The translations under genes and the position numbers were made by a program. This document shows, piece by piece, positions 32,367 to 47,410 of a stretch of 64,000 nucleotides of DNA. The notes beneath the pieces are model-generated. The model was not told where the DNA came from, searched no databases, and was given only the letters and a program-made list of their open reading frames with translations. This DNA is from Vibrio pomeroyi. GTDB lineage: Bacteria; Pseudomonadota; Gammaproteobacteria; Enterobacterales; Vibrionaceae. Location: contig NZ_AP025506.1 of the NCBI RefSeq assembly GCF_024347595.1, forward strand, positions 3,162,001 through 3,226,000, written 5' to 3'. The stretch's first letter is position 1, and each line of letters begins with the position of its first letter.

Positions 32367-32433
32367 AATATCGTCTCTTAACTTTTCTAAACCTAATCAA
32401 TCTGTGTGGACACTTATCGTGAGTATCTTCGTA

Positions 32434-33988
<1,555 letters not shown>

Positions 33989-34232
33989 AAGATTTTGTGA
34001 CTCAACGAATACTGACTTCAAAACTAATATTTACCGAAGTAAACATGTAATTCTAAAGCTATTACCATTCCAACAGAATGATAATGAATTGACTGTGCCA
34101 AATAACCGAAGTTATTTGTATTGGTCACTCAGTTCATTGAAATCATTTTGATTCCGAAGAATCTGTTTTATCTAACGATAAAACGTTTTGATATTCATCA
34201 ACGAGTGCCCACACAGATTGATAGGTTTAAAT

Positions 34233-34244
34233 TGTTAAAGAGCT
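34233..34244 (-). promoter_or_regulatory. Leader boxA of the downstream operon
   Basis: AGCTCTTTAACA on the minus strand lies between the promoter and 16S. Confidence 0.8.
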
Positions 34245-34280
34245 TTGCTTTCAGTGCCTTAGCACTTAAGCAGGACGCGT

Positions 34281-34308
34281 ATAATACGCTTTCTACTTTG
34301 AAAGTCAA
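34281..34308 (-). promoter_or_regulatory. Promoter of the downstream rRNA operon
   Basis: Minus strand TTGACT (34308-34303), a 16-bp spacer and TATTAT (34286-34281), followed by a GC-rich start region. It lies in the 389-bp gap between the 5S gene of the upstream operon and 16S of the downstream one, so the second operon can start on its own. Confidence 0.8.
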
Positions 34309-34377
34309 CATAAAATACTAAGAAAACTTAGAACTCTATGGTGACTTGTCTACTTTGTAGACAAAGTCGAAATTAAA

Positions 34378-34494
34378 GCCTGGCGATGTCCTACTCTCAC
34401 ATGGGGAAGCCCCACACTACCATCGGCGCTATTGTGTTTCACTTCTGAGTTCGGCATGGAATCAGGTGGGTCCACAATGCTATGGTCGCCAAGC
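34378..34494 (-). rRNA. rrf: 5S rRNA of the upstream operon
   Basis: About 117 nt, the same sequence as 28806-28922. Last gene of the upstream operon. I see no strong T-tailed hairpin between it and the next promoter, only an AGACAAAGT/ACTTTGTCT-like dyad near 34347-34369. Confidence 0.96.
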
Positions 34495-34587
34495 AAATTT
34501 TAAAATTCGGAAAACTGTATTTAAAAGTAACTCTTCAAACTCATTCAAGGTCTGTCTTTGAGTCCACAAAACCCCTTGGGTGTTGTA

Positions 34588-37478
<2,891 letters not shown>

Positions 37479-37707
37479 ATACAACCCGAAAGGGTCTTAG
37501 TGTATGGCAACTAACCAAGGTTTTTGGTTGTCATTAAGAAGGGTTAATTCTCAATGACTGTTTGCCGGACTCAATGTGATTCAAACGAATTTGAATCGAA
37601 TACAAGACACTTGAATGTGTTTGTTGTGTTTATCAAAAGATAAACATTGAGAACTTTTAAATTTGATTGAATTACTCGTAAGTAATCAATCAGTCAGCTT
37701 TCCAAAT

Positions 37708-37719
37708 TGTTAAAGAGCT
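37708..37719 (-). promoter_or_regulatory. boxA antitermination element before 23S (upstream operon)
   Basis: AGCTCTTTAACA on the minus strand lies between tRNA-Glu and 23S. Confidence 0.8.
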
Positions 37720-37772
37720 TGATTCAATAAATGAACCATTTTTAAAGACACTTAAATAAATGCGCTTAAAGA

Positions 37773-37848
37773 TGGTATCCCGTAGGGGAGTCGAACCCCT
37801 GTTACCGCCGTGAAAGGGCGGTGTCCTAGGCCTCTAGACGAACGGGAC
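37773..37848 (-). tRNA. tRNA-Glu (TTC)
   Basis: 76 nt with CCA, acceptor GTCCCGT/ACGGGAT, anticodon TTC. It is the only spacer tRNA of the upstream operon, in contrast to Ile-Ala in the downstream one. Confidence 0.97.
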
Positions 37849-37913
37849 ATAGGTTACTCTTAACTGTTTAAACATATCAATCTGTGTGGACACTTATCGT
37901 GAGTATCTTCGTA

Positions 37914-39468
<1,555 letters not shown>

Positions 39469-39714
39469 AAGATTTTGTGACTCAACGAATACTGACTTCA
39501 AAACTACAAAAAGTAATTCTAAAGCTATTACCATTCCAACAGAATGGTAATGAATTGACTGTGCCAAATAACCCCTCTCTATAAAGAAAGTAATTATTCG
39601 TATTGGTCACTCAGTTCATTGAAATCATTTTGATTCCGAAGAATCTGTTTTATCTAACGATAAAACGTTTTGATATTCATCAACGAGTGCCCACACAGAT
39701 TGATAGGTTTAAAT

Positions 39715-39726
39715 TGTTAAAGAGCT
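39715..39726 (-). promoter_or_regulatory. Leader boxA of the upstream operon
   Basis: AGCTCTTTAACA on the minus strand, upstream of 16S. Confidence 0.8.
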
Positions 39727-39766
39727 TCTCTTCGTTGTGACTTACATCACTTCGGAAGAGGCGGCC

Positions 39767-39794
39767 ATTCTAGCGACTTAATCCTCAGTGTCAA
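39767..39794 (-). promoter_or_regulatory. Proximal promoter of the upstream rRNA operon
   Basis: Minus strand TTGACA (39794-39789), a 16-bp spacer and TAGAAT (39772-39767), followed by GGCCGCCTC. This GC-rich discriminator is typical of growth-rate and ppGpp-controlled rRNA promoters. Confidence 0.85.
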
Positions 39795-39916
39795 ACACTT
39801 ATTTGGAATTAATTTCTACTTTCTAAAAGTAGGAGCGAATAATCACTCAAAGCTAGTTGCCTTCACTAACATTCGGCGCTGAAGCCTTGTGGCGTCTGCC
39901 GTGTCAGTGAGGCGGC

Positions 39917-39944
39917 ATTATAGAGATGCCGCTCTTATTGGCAA
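39917..39944 (-). promoter_or_regulatory. Distal promoter of the upstream rRNA operon
   Basis: Minus strand TTGCCA (39944-39939), a 16-bp spacer and TATAAT (39922-39917), followed by GCCGCCTC. It lies 150 bp upstream of the first promoter, so the operon has tandem promoters. Confidence 0.82.
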
Positions 39945-40039
39945 GCATTAAATGCGTTTTTTATTGAAAAAAGAGGTTAAGCGAAGACATTTCAACCAAG
40001 GGCTTATTTATACCATTTTCACCCCAAGTTTCGAACAAA

Positions 40040-40063
40040 TTACCCACAACACCTTGTGGATAA
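40040..40063. repeat. Inverted pair of DnaA-box-like 9-mers forming a hairpin after the HD-GYP gene
   Basis: TTACCCACA (40040-40048, one mismatch) and TGTGGATAA (40055-40063, a perfect DnaA box on the minus strand) face each other and can form a 10-bp stem with one mismatch. The pair abuts the HD-GYP stop codon. It may just be a hairpin at the transcript end. Confidence 0.4.
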
Positions 40064-41317
40064 CTACTCTCCGTTATCAAAAAAGTAAGATAAACGAGCT
40101 CTTGGGTTTAGATACTCTCTCACTTGTTCCGGTAATTTACTTGGATGAACGGCATTGACGATTTTTATCTCTTTAATAAAGAGGTCAATAATCGGAGCTT
40201 GGGTTCTTGGTACGCTAGGATCATAGATAAGAACATTCGGATAAAGCATATGCTTAGCATTAACGGATATCACAATCCCAATCGAATCATTTGAAAGCTG
40301 TACTACCGTTCCCGGCGGGTACACTCCCATAAACTTGACCAGCAAACTCAAGTTGTCCTGACTATATAGATGCTTGCAACTCTTATATAAGTGAGACAAT
40401 GCCAGATACGGGATCATTTGTTGAGATTGCGTTTTACCATGGCAAAGGTTATCAAATGCATTAGCCACTGCCACTATCCTAGCAAATTCATCTATCTCAT
40501 CTTCTTTTAAGCCTTCAGGATAACCAGAACCATCATTCATCTCATGATGTTGAGCAATCACCTTTTTGGCCCTTTCAGGAAAGTCATCAATTGTTGAGAC
40601 AATATCTGCACCATATTTAGTGTGGAGCTTTAAGTAGTTCTCTTCTGGTACCGTAAGCGCACTCTGCTTTCTTAATATAGCGGCTGGTATTTTGATTTTG
40701 CCTACATCGTGGAACAACGCTGCGAAAGAAAGATCTTTTAATTGCTGCGTATTGTAACCTTTCGCTTTACCTATCATCAGCGCGACAACAGAAACATTCA
40801 GTGTATGAAAGTAGATGTCTTCAAAATCAGCTTTAGCATTCATAAGGTGCAATGTGACGTTATCATCGCTTACTAATGTTTCGACAATGTCATCAACCAG
40901 AGCTTTTACCTCCCCTACTGCATCTAAAGGTCGGTTACGGATCTTGGTCATCACAGAACGCATGCGAGCAAGCGAACGTTCGAACTCTTTCTCGCAATGA
41001 CTCACTCTGCGACGATAAGAGCTTAGAGTTTCGATACGTTCATGCTTATCTTTCCACATTCTTTCTGCTTCAAGGCTTACTTGTAAATCAGTATCGGCTT
41101 CTTGCTCAATCACATGGTTAGCAGGTAGAGGAGATGTATCGCTTTGATTCAAGTTTATATAGACGTGCTTAATCCCAAGATGTCGAATTACCTTTACTTG
41201 GGCGTCATCTTTGATTTTAAAACTGTTGAATAAAAATGGGTGTTCATTCCATTTTACGGGGAGTCGTATATGCAGACCGGGCTGAATGCGATCTACGGTA
41301 ATCTTTATGCTGCCCAT
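40064..41317 (-). CDS. HD-GYP domain protein with N-terminal DUF3391 (probable c-di-GMP phosphodiesterase)
   Basis: A 417-residue cytoplasmic protein with no membrane segment. Residues about 5-120 resemble DUF3391 (IKITVDRIQPGLHIRLPVKWNEHPF). Residues about 145-330 form an HD-GYP domain, with the HD pair H203-D204 in AALFHDVGKIKIPAAILRK and HHEMNDGSGYPEGL containing G265-Y266-P267. The family hydrolyses cyclic di-GMP to pGpG or GMP. The HD residues and the GYP loop are intact, so activity is likely. The consensus loop residue before GYP (usually D-G-x-G-Y-P) is kept as DGSGYP. No ribosome site is visible before the ATG at 41317. It has no obvious partner gene and stands between the rRNA promoters and a VOC gene. 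Confidence 0.92.
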   Translation of the reverse strand: MGSIKITVDRIQPGLHIRLPVKWNEHPFLFNSFKIKDDAQVKVIRHLGIKHVYINLNQSDTSPLPANHVIEQEADTDLQVSLEAERMWKDKHERIETLSSYRRRVSHCEKEFERSLARMRSVMTKIRNRPLDAVGEVKALVDDIVETLVSDDNVTLHLMNAKADFEDIYFHTLNVSVVALMIGKAKGYNTQQLKDLSFAALFHDVGKIKIPAAILRKQSALTVPEENYLKLHTKYGADIVSTIDDFPERAKKVIAQHHEMNDGSGYPEGLKEDEIDEFARIVAVANAFDNLCHGKTQSQQMIPYLALSHLYKSCKHLYSQDNLSLLVKFMGVYPPGTVVQLSNDSIGIVISVNAKHMLYPNVLIYDPSVPRTQAPIIDLFIKEIKIVNAVHPSKLPEQVREYLNPRARLSYFFDNGE

Positions 41318-41400
41318 TTTTATATATAATATTGATTAATAATCTCTATTTATAATTCTAATAAAACCAAGCAGCAATTTCACTATCCAATTTCACAGGT

Positions 41401-41808
41401 TCAATTTAAAGAATCGCAATGCACCATCCAGCGTATCCCAAACTTATCTTCGACCTTACCAAACCTAGCCCCCCAAAAAGTATCCGCTAACGGCGTCATT
41501 ACGCGACCATCTTGCTTTAGCTTTTCAAAGATTTGCTCTTGAGTTGCGGTATCTTCAGTAACAAGAGAGAGCGCAAGGTTGTTCCCTTCTAGTTCTTTTG
41601 CCTTTACACCATCAGACATCATGAGCTTCATACCAAATGCTTCGAACTCAGCATGCATAACCCAATCAGGTTGAGCTCCCTCTATTACCTGTGGTGCATC
41701 ACTAAAGAGTTGCTTAGATAAAACCACACCGCCAAAACACTTATGATAAAAATCCAACGCTTCACTACAACGACCATCAAAAAACAAGTAAGGGGTTACT
41801 GTCAGCAT
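41401..41808 (-). CDS. VOC family protein (PhnB/glyoxalase-like)
   Basis: A 135-residue vicinal-oxygen-chelate fold protein of the PhnB-like group. It begins LTVTPYLFFDGRCSEALDFYHKCFGG, with PDWVMHAEFEAFGMKLMMSD in the middle and TFWGARFGKVEDKFGIRWMVHC at the end. Such proteins are often annotated as 3-demethylubiquinone methyltransferase-like or bleomycin-resistance-like, but substrates are usually unknown, and I do not assign one. A strong AGGAGAGAG site precedes the ATG. It is monocistronic. Confidence 0.88.
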   Translation of the reverse strand: MLTVTPYLFFDGRCSEALDFYHKCFGGVVLSKQLFSDAPQVIEGAQPDWVMHAEFEAFGMKLMMSDGVKAKELEGNNLALSLVTEDTATQEQIFEKLKQDGRVMTPLADTFWGARFGKVEDKFGIRWMVHCDSLN

Positions 41809-42052
41809 ATCTCTCTCCTCTGTTATTTATTTAAACATAGACAATAGAAGAAGGAATGACAGGTAACAGTATGATTTAAGATGATTAATTTATTAGGAAA
41901 TGAAATTACGAAGGGAAACTGCGAGATTTAGGAATGAAACAATAAGATCTGACTGATTAGACAGGTACTGATCTCGTAACCACTAAGGCAACGCTTTCCA
42001 AACTCCAGATACAACAAAGCCCCAACTTTCGTTGAGGCTCTGTCTTAAAATA

Positions 42053-42137
42053 TGGTACCGGTAGGCGGACTTGAACCGCCACGCCCGAAGGCAACGGATT
42101 TTGAATCCGTCGTGTATACCAATTTCACCATACCGGC
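42053..42137 (-). tRNA. tRNA-Leu (CAA)
   Basis: An 85-nt class II tRNA with CCA and a long variable arm. The acceptor is GCCGGTA/TACCGGT with one wobble, and the loop TTCAAAA gives anticodon CAA. Confidence 0.96.
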
Positions 42138-42170
42138 ATTATCTGGGGCATTGCCCTGTCGATGTTTTGC

Positions 42171-42198
42171 ATTATACGTATGCGAACTGATGTGGCAA
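42171..42198 (-). promoter_or_regulatory. tRNA-Leu promoter
   Basis: Minus strand TTGCCA (42198-42193), a 16-bp spacer and TATAAT (42176-42171), 33 bp before the mature tRNA. Confidence 0.8.
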
Positions 42199-42331
42199 GT
42201 ATAAAAACTTGAATTCATGTGTGTTTGCCGATAATTTCGCCACTAAGTCATAAGCTGTGCGTCATGTCTCTTTTCAGGCCAAGCCTTAAACTATATTCTG
42301 ACGCCTCAATTTTTAAAGAAGTAATAACACC

Positions 42332-42808
42332 ATGACATCAACAAACACTCTGCCACCAGCTGGGGTAATGCGCCGATTTGGTGCCTTGTTCTATGACGCT
42401 CTTATCGTAATCGCTATTGAGATGATGGCGGCTGGCGTCATTGTTGCTCTGCTACACGCACTCATGGCTCTTGGCGTTTTCAACCATACTGGATATGCCG
42501 ATGTTAGTGACTTCTTAACTAACCACCCTATTTGGAGCCCTGCTTACACTTTTTATCTAGTAGTGGTTTGGGTGTACTTCTTTATGTTCTTCTGGACAAA
42601 AGCAGGCCAAACACTGGGGATGCGAGCTTGGAAACTACGAGTTCAAAACAAAGATGGCTCTGCGATCACAATCACTCAAGCACTAATTCGCTTAGGCACT
42701 TCAGGTTTTGGACTAGCAAACTTGTGTGTTCCATTCGACCCTCAAAAGCGTGGCTTCCACGATATCTGGGCGAAGACGGAAGTGGTCGTGTTACCGAAGG
42801 CTCGATAA
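42332..42808 (+). CDS. RDD family membrane protein
   Basis: A 158-residue inner-membrane protein. The family signature Arg and Asp occur in RRFGALFYDALIVIAI at the start of TM1. Hydrophobic segments are about residues 18-45, 70-92 and possibly 115-130. The loop KAGQTLGMRAWKLRVQNKDG is the typical RDD segment between helices, and PFDPQKRGFHDIWAKT closes the domain. Transport roles have been suggested for some members, but none is known here. It is convergent with lptG. Confidence 0.9.
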   Translation: MTSTNTLPPAGVMRRFGALFYDALIVIAIEMMAAGVIVALLHALMALGVFNHTGYADVSDFLTNHPIWSPAYTFYLVVVWVYFFMFFWTKAGQTLGMRAWKLRVQNKDGSAITITQALIRLGTSGFGLANLCVPFDPQKRGFHDIWAKTEVVVLPKAR

Positions 42809-42835
42809 CACCATTATTCGAAATCCAAACAAGAT

Positions 42836-42868
42836 CAAAAAAGGAAGGCGTTATGCCTTCCTTTTTTC
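42836..42868. terminator. Bidirectional terminator between the RDD gene and lptG
   Basis: AAAAAAGGAAGGC pairs with GCCTTCCTTTTTT around GTTAT, with T runs on both strands. Confidence 0.93.
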
Positions 42869-42871
42869 TAT

Positions 42872-43942
42872 CTACAGTTTCCGCCTCAAGAGCATGATCG
42901 CGATTCCGAGGAACACCACGCTCGGGGCTATCGCACCAAAGGCCGGTGGTATTTGATAAACCAAACTCACAGGGCCAAAGAACTCACTGGATATATAGAA
43001 GGTAAAGCCAGCTATAACACCAGACAAAATCCTAGCACCCATGGTCACACTACGCAGAGGGCCGAAGATAAACGATAGTGCCATCAACATCATTACTGCT
43101 ATCGATATAGGTTGAGTTATCTTTCTCCACAATGCCAGTTCATAGCGTGATGCATCTTGCTCTGACGCCTTCAGATAAGACACATAATCATACAACCCAC
43201 TCAAAGACAGCTCTTCTGGTTTAACCGTTACTATCGCAAGCTTATCCGGAGCTAGTGATGTCTCCCATCTATAAGTGGGTAAACTTTCTTTAGTGATCTG
43301 GATTTCATTTTCGAACGACGTAATCTCCACATCGTTCATAGTCCAAACGTTGTCTCCGACGTAATCCACTTCTTCAGAGTAGATAGCCGTTTTGAGTGCT
43401 TTGTTCTCATCAAAGCGCCACATGTTCATACCGTAAAGCTTCTCATCATCGATTTTAACGATAAAGATGAAATCATTGGCGTCACGAGCCCAAACACCGC
43501 TTTGAGTCGAGATGATATTACCACCAGCAATCGAGATAGTTCTTAAGTCACGAGCCATCTTCTGAGCTTGAGGCGCGCCCCATTGACCAAGAAGAGTCAC
43601 GACGATCATGAGTGGGATAGCGGTTTTGAGTACCGATAAGCCAATATCTAACTTAGAGAAACCTGCCGCCTGCATAACGACTAACTCAGAGCTCGCAGCC
43701 AACATCCCCAAACCAATCAATGCACCAAGCAGTGCCGCCATTGGGAAGAACATTTCAATATCACGAGGAATACTCAGTAAAACGAAATACAGGGCTTGCA
43801 GTAGATCGTATGTACCACGACCAACCTTTCTCAGTTGCTCAACATACTTGATGATCCCAGAAAGACCAACAAACGTCACCAAAACCAGTGACGTCGTTGC
43901 GATGATGGTTCTGCCTATATATAAATCGAGAATCTTAAACAC
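42872..43942 (-). CDS. lptG: LPS export permease LptG
   Basis: Inner-membrane subunit of the LptB2FG ABC transporter, which extracts lipopolysaccharide from the inner membrane. It has 356 residues with three N-terminal membrane helices, a periplasmic beta-jellyroll domain (about residues 130-260) and three C-terminal helices. LSGIIKYVEQLRKVGRGTYD and MLMALSFIFGPLRSVTMGARI match LptG closely. The start is a GTG at 43942, three bases after the lptF stop, so translation is coupled. Confidence 0.96.
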   Translation of the reverse strand: MFKILDLYIGRTIIATTSLVLVTFVGLSGIIKYVEQLRKVGRGTYDLLQALYFVLLSIPRDIEMFFPMAALLGALIGLGMLAASSELVVMQAAGFSKLDIGLSVLKTAIPLMIVVTLLGQWGAPQAQKMARDLRTISIAGGNIISTQSGVWARDANDFIFIVKIDDEKLYGMNMWRFDENKALKTAIYSEEVDYVGDNVWTMNDVEITSFENEIQITKESLPTYRWETSLAPDKLAIVTVKPEELSLSGLYDYVSYLKASEQDASRYELALWRKITQPISIAVMMLMALSFIFGPLRSVTMGARILSGVIAGFTFYISSEFFGPVSLVYQIPPAFGAIAPSVVFLGIAIMLLRRKL

Positions 43943-43945
43943 GGC

Positions 43946-45052
43946 TTAAGCCAACCTCTTATTCTTGAATTTTTCTTTCAAACGCCTTACTGGCACGCTA
44001 TCCATAAAGTTTGCACCAATCGCGACAAATAACAATAACGCATTGATTGGCCACATGCCGATTACCGCCGGGATACTGCCCTCTTCAATAGAAGATTTAG
44101 TCGCACTGATTGCCAAGAAGTAAGTCAGGTAAATGAGAATCGCCGGGCCAATCTTTGCAAAACGCCCCTGTCTTGGGTTTACCGCAGATAGTGGCACAAC
44201 AAGCATGGTCAACAATGGAATACAAAGTACCAATGAAATACGCCACTGTAATTCCGCTTTCGCACTATTGTTTGGATTACCAATCAGTTCAAGAGTTGAA
44301 ATCGCTTCCCAATCTCGACCTTTTTTCTCCACTTCACGCTGACCAATCAGGCCTTCGTACTCTTCAAAGTGCGTCACCATATAATCAAGGCGTGTAGGCA
44401 CACCCTCATGACGCGTGCCATCGTACATCACAATAACTTGACGACCATCACTTAGCTCTTTCACATCCCCTGACTTAGAGAACATCACGCTCGGAAGTAC
44501 AGAATCACGTGGACGCATTTGAGCAACGAACACATTTTCTAGCTTATTACCTTCGATATCATCGATGAATACCACAGATGAGCCATCTGGCGTGCCTTCA
44601 AACTTACCCTTAGGTAGCAAATCAACACTGTTCTCTGCAGCGACTTCTTCATACATTTGCTCAACTTTGTCTTGCGACCAAGGAGATAACCAAAATGAGT
44701 TAAAGGCTGCAACCGATGCTGTAATCAAAGCTAAGTAAAGCGCAGATTGGATCAGGAATTTATTACCGATACCCGTAGCGTTCATCACTACAATTTCACT
44801 TTCAGCGTAAAGGCGGCCAAAAGTGAGCAAAATACCAATATAGATACTGAGTGGCAGCATCAACAAGCCCATTGCTGGCATATTTAGACCAACAATAGAC
44901 AATATGAGACTCGCAGGGATATCACCATCAGAGGCGTCCGCTAAAACACTGATGAATTTTTGGCTGAGAAACACGAGAAAGAGAACAAAAAAGATCGCAA
45001 ATTGGCTCTTGATTGTCTCGCGGATCAAATATCTAACAATAATCACGCTCAA
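43946..45052 (-). CDS. lptF: LPS export permease LptF
   Basis: Partner of LptG in the LptB2FG complex. The 368-residue protein has the same 3+3 helix plan with a periplasmic domain. The start is non-ATG: a TTG at 45052 preceded by AGGTAA, or a GTG two codons inside (45046). The family N-terminus (IIVRYLIRETIKSQ) fits either. FLVFLSQKFISVLADASDG and YAESEIVVMNATGIG are recognisable blocks. It is divergent from pepA, the same arrangement as in E. coli. Confidence 0.96.
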   Translation of the reverse strand: MSVIIVRYLIRETIKSQFAIFFVLFLVFLSQKFISVLADASDGDIPASLILSIVGLNMPAMGLLMLPLSIYIGILLTFGRLYAESEIVVMNATGIGNKFLIQSALYLALITASVAAFNSFWLSPWSQDKVEQMYEEVAAENSVDLLPKGKFEGTPDGSSVVFIDDIEGNKLENVFVAQMRPRDSVLPSVMFSKSGDVKELSDGRQVIVMYDGTRHEGVPTRLDYMVTHFEEYEGLIGQREVEKKGRDWEAISTLELIGNPNNSAKAELQWRISLVLCIPLLTMLVVPLSAVNPRQGRFAKIGPAILIYLTYFLAISATKSSIEEGSIPAVIGMWPINALLLFVAIGANFMDSVPVRRLKEKFKNKRLA

Positions 45053-45238
45053 ATTACCTATACAAAACTTGTTTTTTTGATTGAATCACTATAATTTCCC
45101 GTTGAACCTTTTATTTTTTTAAATTTTTAGCTAAGTGTTAGCGTTCTTCTTTAAGGTTAGTTCCATTATAGGATCCAACAAGTAAGAACCCATTATCTAA
45201 CATTTAGTTCGATTTGTCTTCAGGATGTAGGAGTACGC

Positions 45239-46759
45239 ATGGAGTTCAGTGTAAAAAGTGGCAGCCCAGAGAAACAGCGCAGCGCATGTATCGTTGTCGG
45301 TGTATTCGAACCGCGCCGCCTTTCTCCAGTAGCCGAGCAATTAGATAAGATTAGCGATGGCTACATTAGTTCACTGCTTCGTCGCGGTGATCTAGAGGGT
45401 AAACCTGGCCAGATGCTACTACTGCATCAAGTACCTGGTGTACTTTCAGAACGTGTTCTACTAGTAGGCTGTGGTAAAGAACGTGAGCTAGGCGAGCGTC
45501 AATACAAAGAAATTATTCAAAAAACCATCAGCACACTAAACGAAACAGGTTCTATGGAAGCAGTATGTTTCCTTACAGAACTTCACGTTAAAGGCCGTGA
45601 CACTTACTGGAAAGTTCGCCAAGCAGTAGAAGCGACTAAAGATGGTCTTTACACATTTGACCAATTCAAGAGCAACAAACCAGAGACTCGTCGCCCACTA
45701 CGTAAATTGGTATTCAACGTACCAACACGTCGCGAGCTAAGCCTTGGTGAAAAAGCGATCTCTCATGGTCTTGCTATTGCTTCTGGTGTTAAAGCGTCTA
45801 AAGATCTTGGCAACATGCCACCAAACATTGCTAACCCAGCATACCTTGCCTCTCAAGCTCGTCGCCTAGCTGACGACTTCGAAACCGTAACGACTAAGAT
45901 CATCGGTGAAGAAGAGATGGAAAAACTGGGCATGACTTCTTACCTAGCGGTAGGTCGTGGCTCTAAGAACGAATCTATGATGTCTATCATGGAGTACAAA
46001 GGCGCACCTGATTCAGATGCAAAACCGATTGTACTTGTTGGTAAAGGCCTTACGTTCGATTCAGGCGGTATCTCACTTAAGCCTGGTGAAGGCATGGATG
46101 AGATGAAGTACGATATGTGTGGTGCGGCGTCTGTATTCGGTACAATGAAAGCATTGGCGAAACTTAACTTGCCAATCAACGTTGTCGGTATTCTAGCGGG
46201 TTGTGAAAACATGCCTGGTAGCAATGCTTACCGCCCAGGTGACATCCTAACGACGATGTCAGGCCAAACCGTTGAAGTTTTAAACACTGATGCTGAAGGT
46301 CGCTTGGTTCTTTGTGATGCGCTAACTTACGTTGAGCGTTTCGAACCAGATTGCGTAGTTGACGTCGCAACGCTAACAGGCGCGTGTGTTATTGCTCTAG
46401 GTCACCACATCAGTGGCGTTCTATCAAACCACAACCCACTGTCTCACGAACTTGTAAATGCTTCAGAGCAAGCAAGTGACCGTGCATGGCGTCTACCAAT
46501 GGCAGACGAGTACCACGAGCAGCTAAACAGCCCATTCGCAGATATGGCGAACATCGGCGGCCGCCCTGGCGGTACTATCACAGCTGGTTGCTTCCTGTCT
46601 AAGTTCACTAAGAAGTACCACTGGGCTCACCTAGATATCGCAGGTACAGCTTGGAAATCTGGTGCAGCGAAAGGCTCGACAGGTCGTCCTGTCTCAATGC
46701 TAGTCCAATTCTTATTGAACCGCAGCGGCCATGAGACTGAAGAGCAATCTTCAAAATAA
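45239..46759 (+). CDS. pepA: Leucyl aminopeptidase (PepA)
   Basis: M17 zinc/manganese aminopeptidase; in E. coli PepA is also a DNA-binding protein in Xer recombination and carAB control. The 506-residue protein has the M17 signature NTDAEGRL at about residues 349-356, metal ligands in [27 protein letters not shown], and [12 protein letters not shown]. An AGGAG site precedes the ATG. A hairpin terminator follows. pepA-holC-valS is conserved. Confidence 0.97.
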   Translation: MEFSVKSGSPEKQRSACIVVGVFEPRRLSPVAEQLDKISDGYISSLLRRGDLEGKPGQMLLLHQVPGVLSERVLLVGCGKERELGERQYKEIIQKTISTLNETGSMEAVCFLTELHVKGRDTYWKVRQAVEATKDGLYTFDQFKSNKPETRRPLRKLVFNVPTRRELSLGEKAISHGLAIASGVKASKDLGNMPPNIANPAYLASQARRLADDFETVTTKIIGEEEMEKLGMTSYLAVGRGSKNESMMSIMEYKGAPDSDAKPIVLVGKGLTFDSGGISLKPGEGMDEMKYDMCGAASVFGTMKALAKLNLPINVVGILAGCENMPGSNAYRPGDILTTMSGQTVEVLNTDAEGRLVLCDALTYVERFEPDCVVDVATLTGACVIALGHHISGVLSNHNPLSHELVNASEQASDRAWRLPMADEYHEQLNSPFADMANIGGRPGGTITAGCFLSKFTKKYHWAHLDIAGTAWKSGAAKGSTGRPVSMLVQFLLNRSGHETEEQSSK

Positions 46760-46763
46760 TGAG

Positions 46764-46788
46764 AAGGGCCTACGGGCCCTTTTTTAAT
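46764..46788 (+). terminator. pepA terminator
   Basis: AGGGCC pairs with GGCCCT around TACG and is followed by a T run. Confidence 0.85.
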
Positions 46789-46858
46789 AAGCGCTATTTG
46801 TCAGAGTCTATTGACCCAGTAAGATGAATAGCCACGATTTCCAGTTCGAGTATTAAGC

Positions 46859-47308
46859 ATGCAGACAGCTACGTTTTACATAGTGTCATCAGATAGCCCG
46901 CAAGCCAGTGAAGAAGGTTTTGCTCACTATGTGCTGTTTCTTGCTCAGCATTTTGCGAAACAAGGCGCTAAACTTTACCTCAACTGTAATGACAAAGAAC
47001 ATGCCGAGCGTATCGCAGAGATTTTCTGGCAAGTTGAACCCAGTGAATTTATTGCGCACAACTTAGTTGGCGAAGGTCCGAAATATTCAACCAACATTGA
47101 AATTGGCTACCAAGGTGTAAAACACAATTGGAATCGTCAGCTGGTAATTAATCTGGCCGATAATCATACAACCTTTGCGAACGCCTTTGCTCAGGTGATA
47201 GACTTCGTTCCTTGCGAAGAAAAAGCTAAGCAACTCGCTCGAGAAAGGTATAAAATTTACCGTCAGGCTGGATATCAGCTACAAACTATCGAGATTCAAC
47301 ATCCATAG
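46859..47308 (+). CDS. holC: DNA polymerase III subunit chi
   Basis: Clamp-loader accessory subunit that links the replisome to SSB. It has 149 residues, the family length. It starts MQTATFYIVSSDSPQASEEG and contains LAQHFAKQGAKLYLNCNDKEHAERI, FIAHNLVGEGP and FVPCEEKAKQLARERYKIYRQAGY, the SSB-binding helix region. No strong ribosome site is visible. It lies about 100 bp before valS. Confidence 0.94.
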   Translation: MQTATFYIVSSDSPQASEEGFAHYVLFLAQHFAKQGAKLYLNCNDKEHAERIAEIFWQVEPSEFIAHNLVGEGPKYSTNIEIGYQGVKHNWNRQLVINLADNHTTFANAFAQVIDFVPCEEKAKQLARERYKIYRQAGYQLQTIEIQHP

Positions 47309-47410
47309 TCAAACCTCATAGTTAAAGCTATCTTTGGATTTAGATTCAAGAAGCTTCACTTATGAAGTTTGACCACGATTAACCATTCACAGTATCCGTT
47401 TAAGAGCACT

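Noticed and set aside
42532-42956. Overlapping frames in the RDD gene and its terminator
   Set aside because: The RDD frame has the family motifs. The others run through a terminator hairpin.
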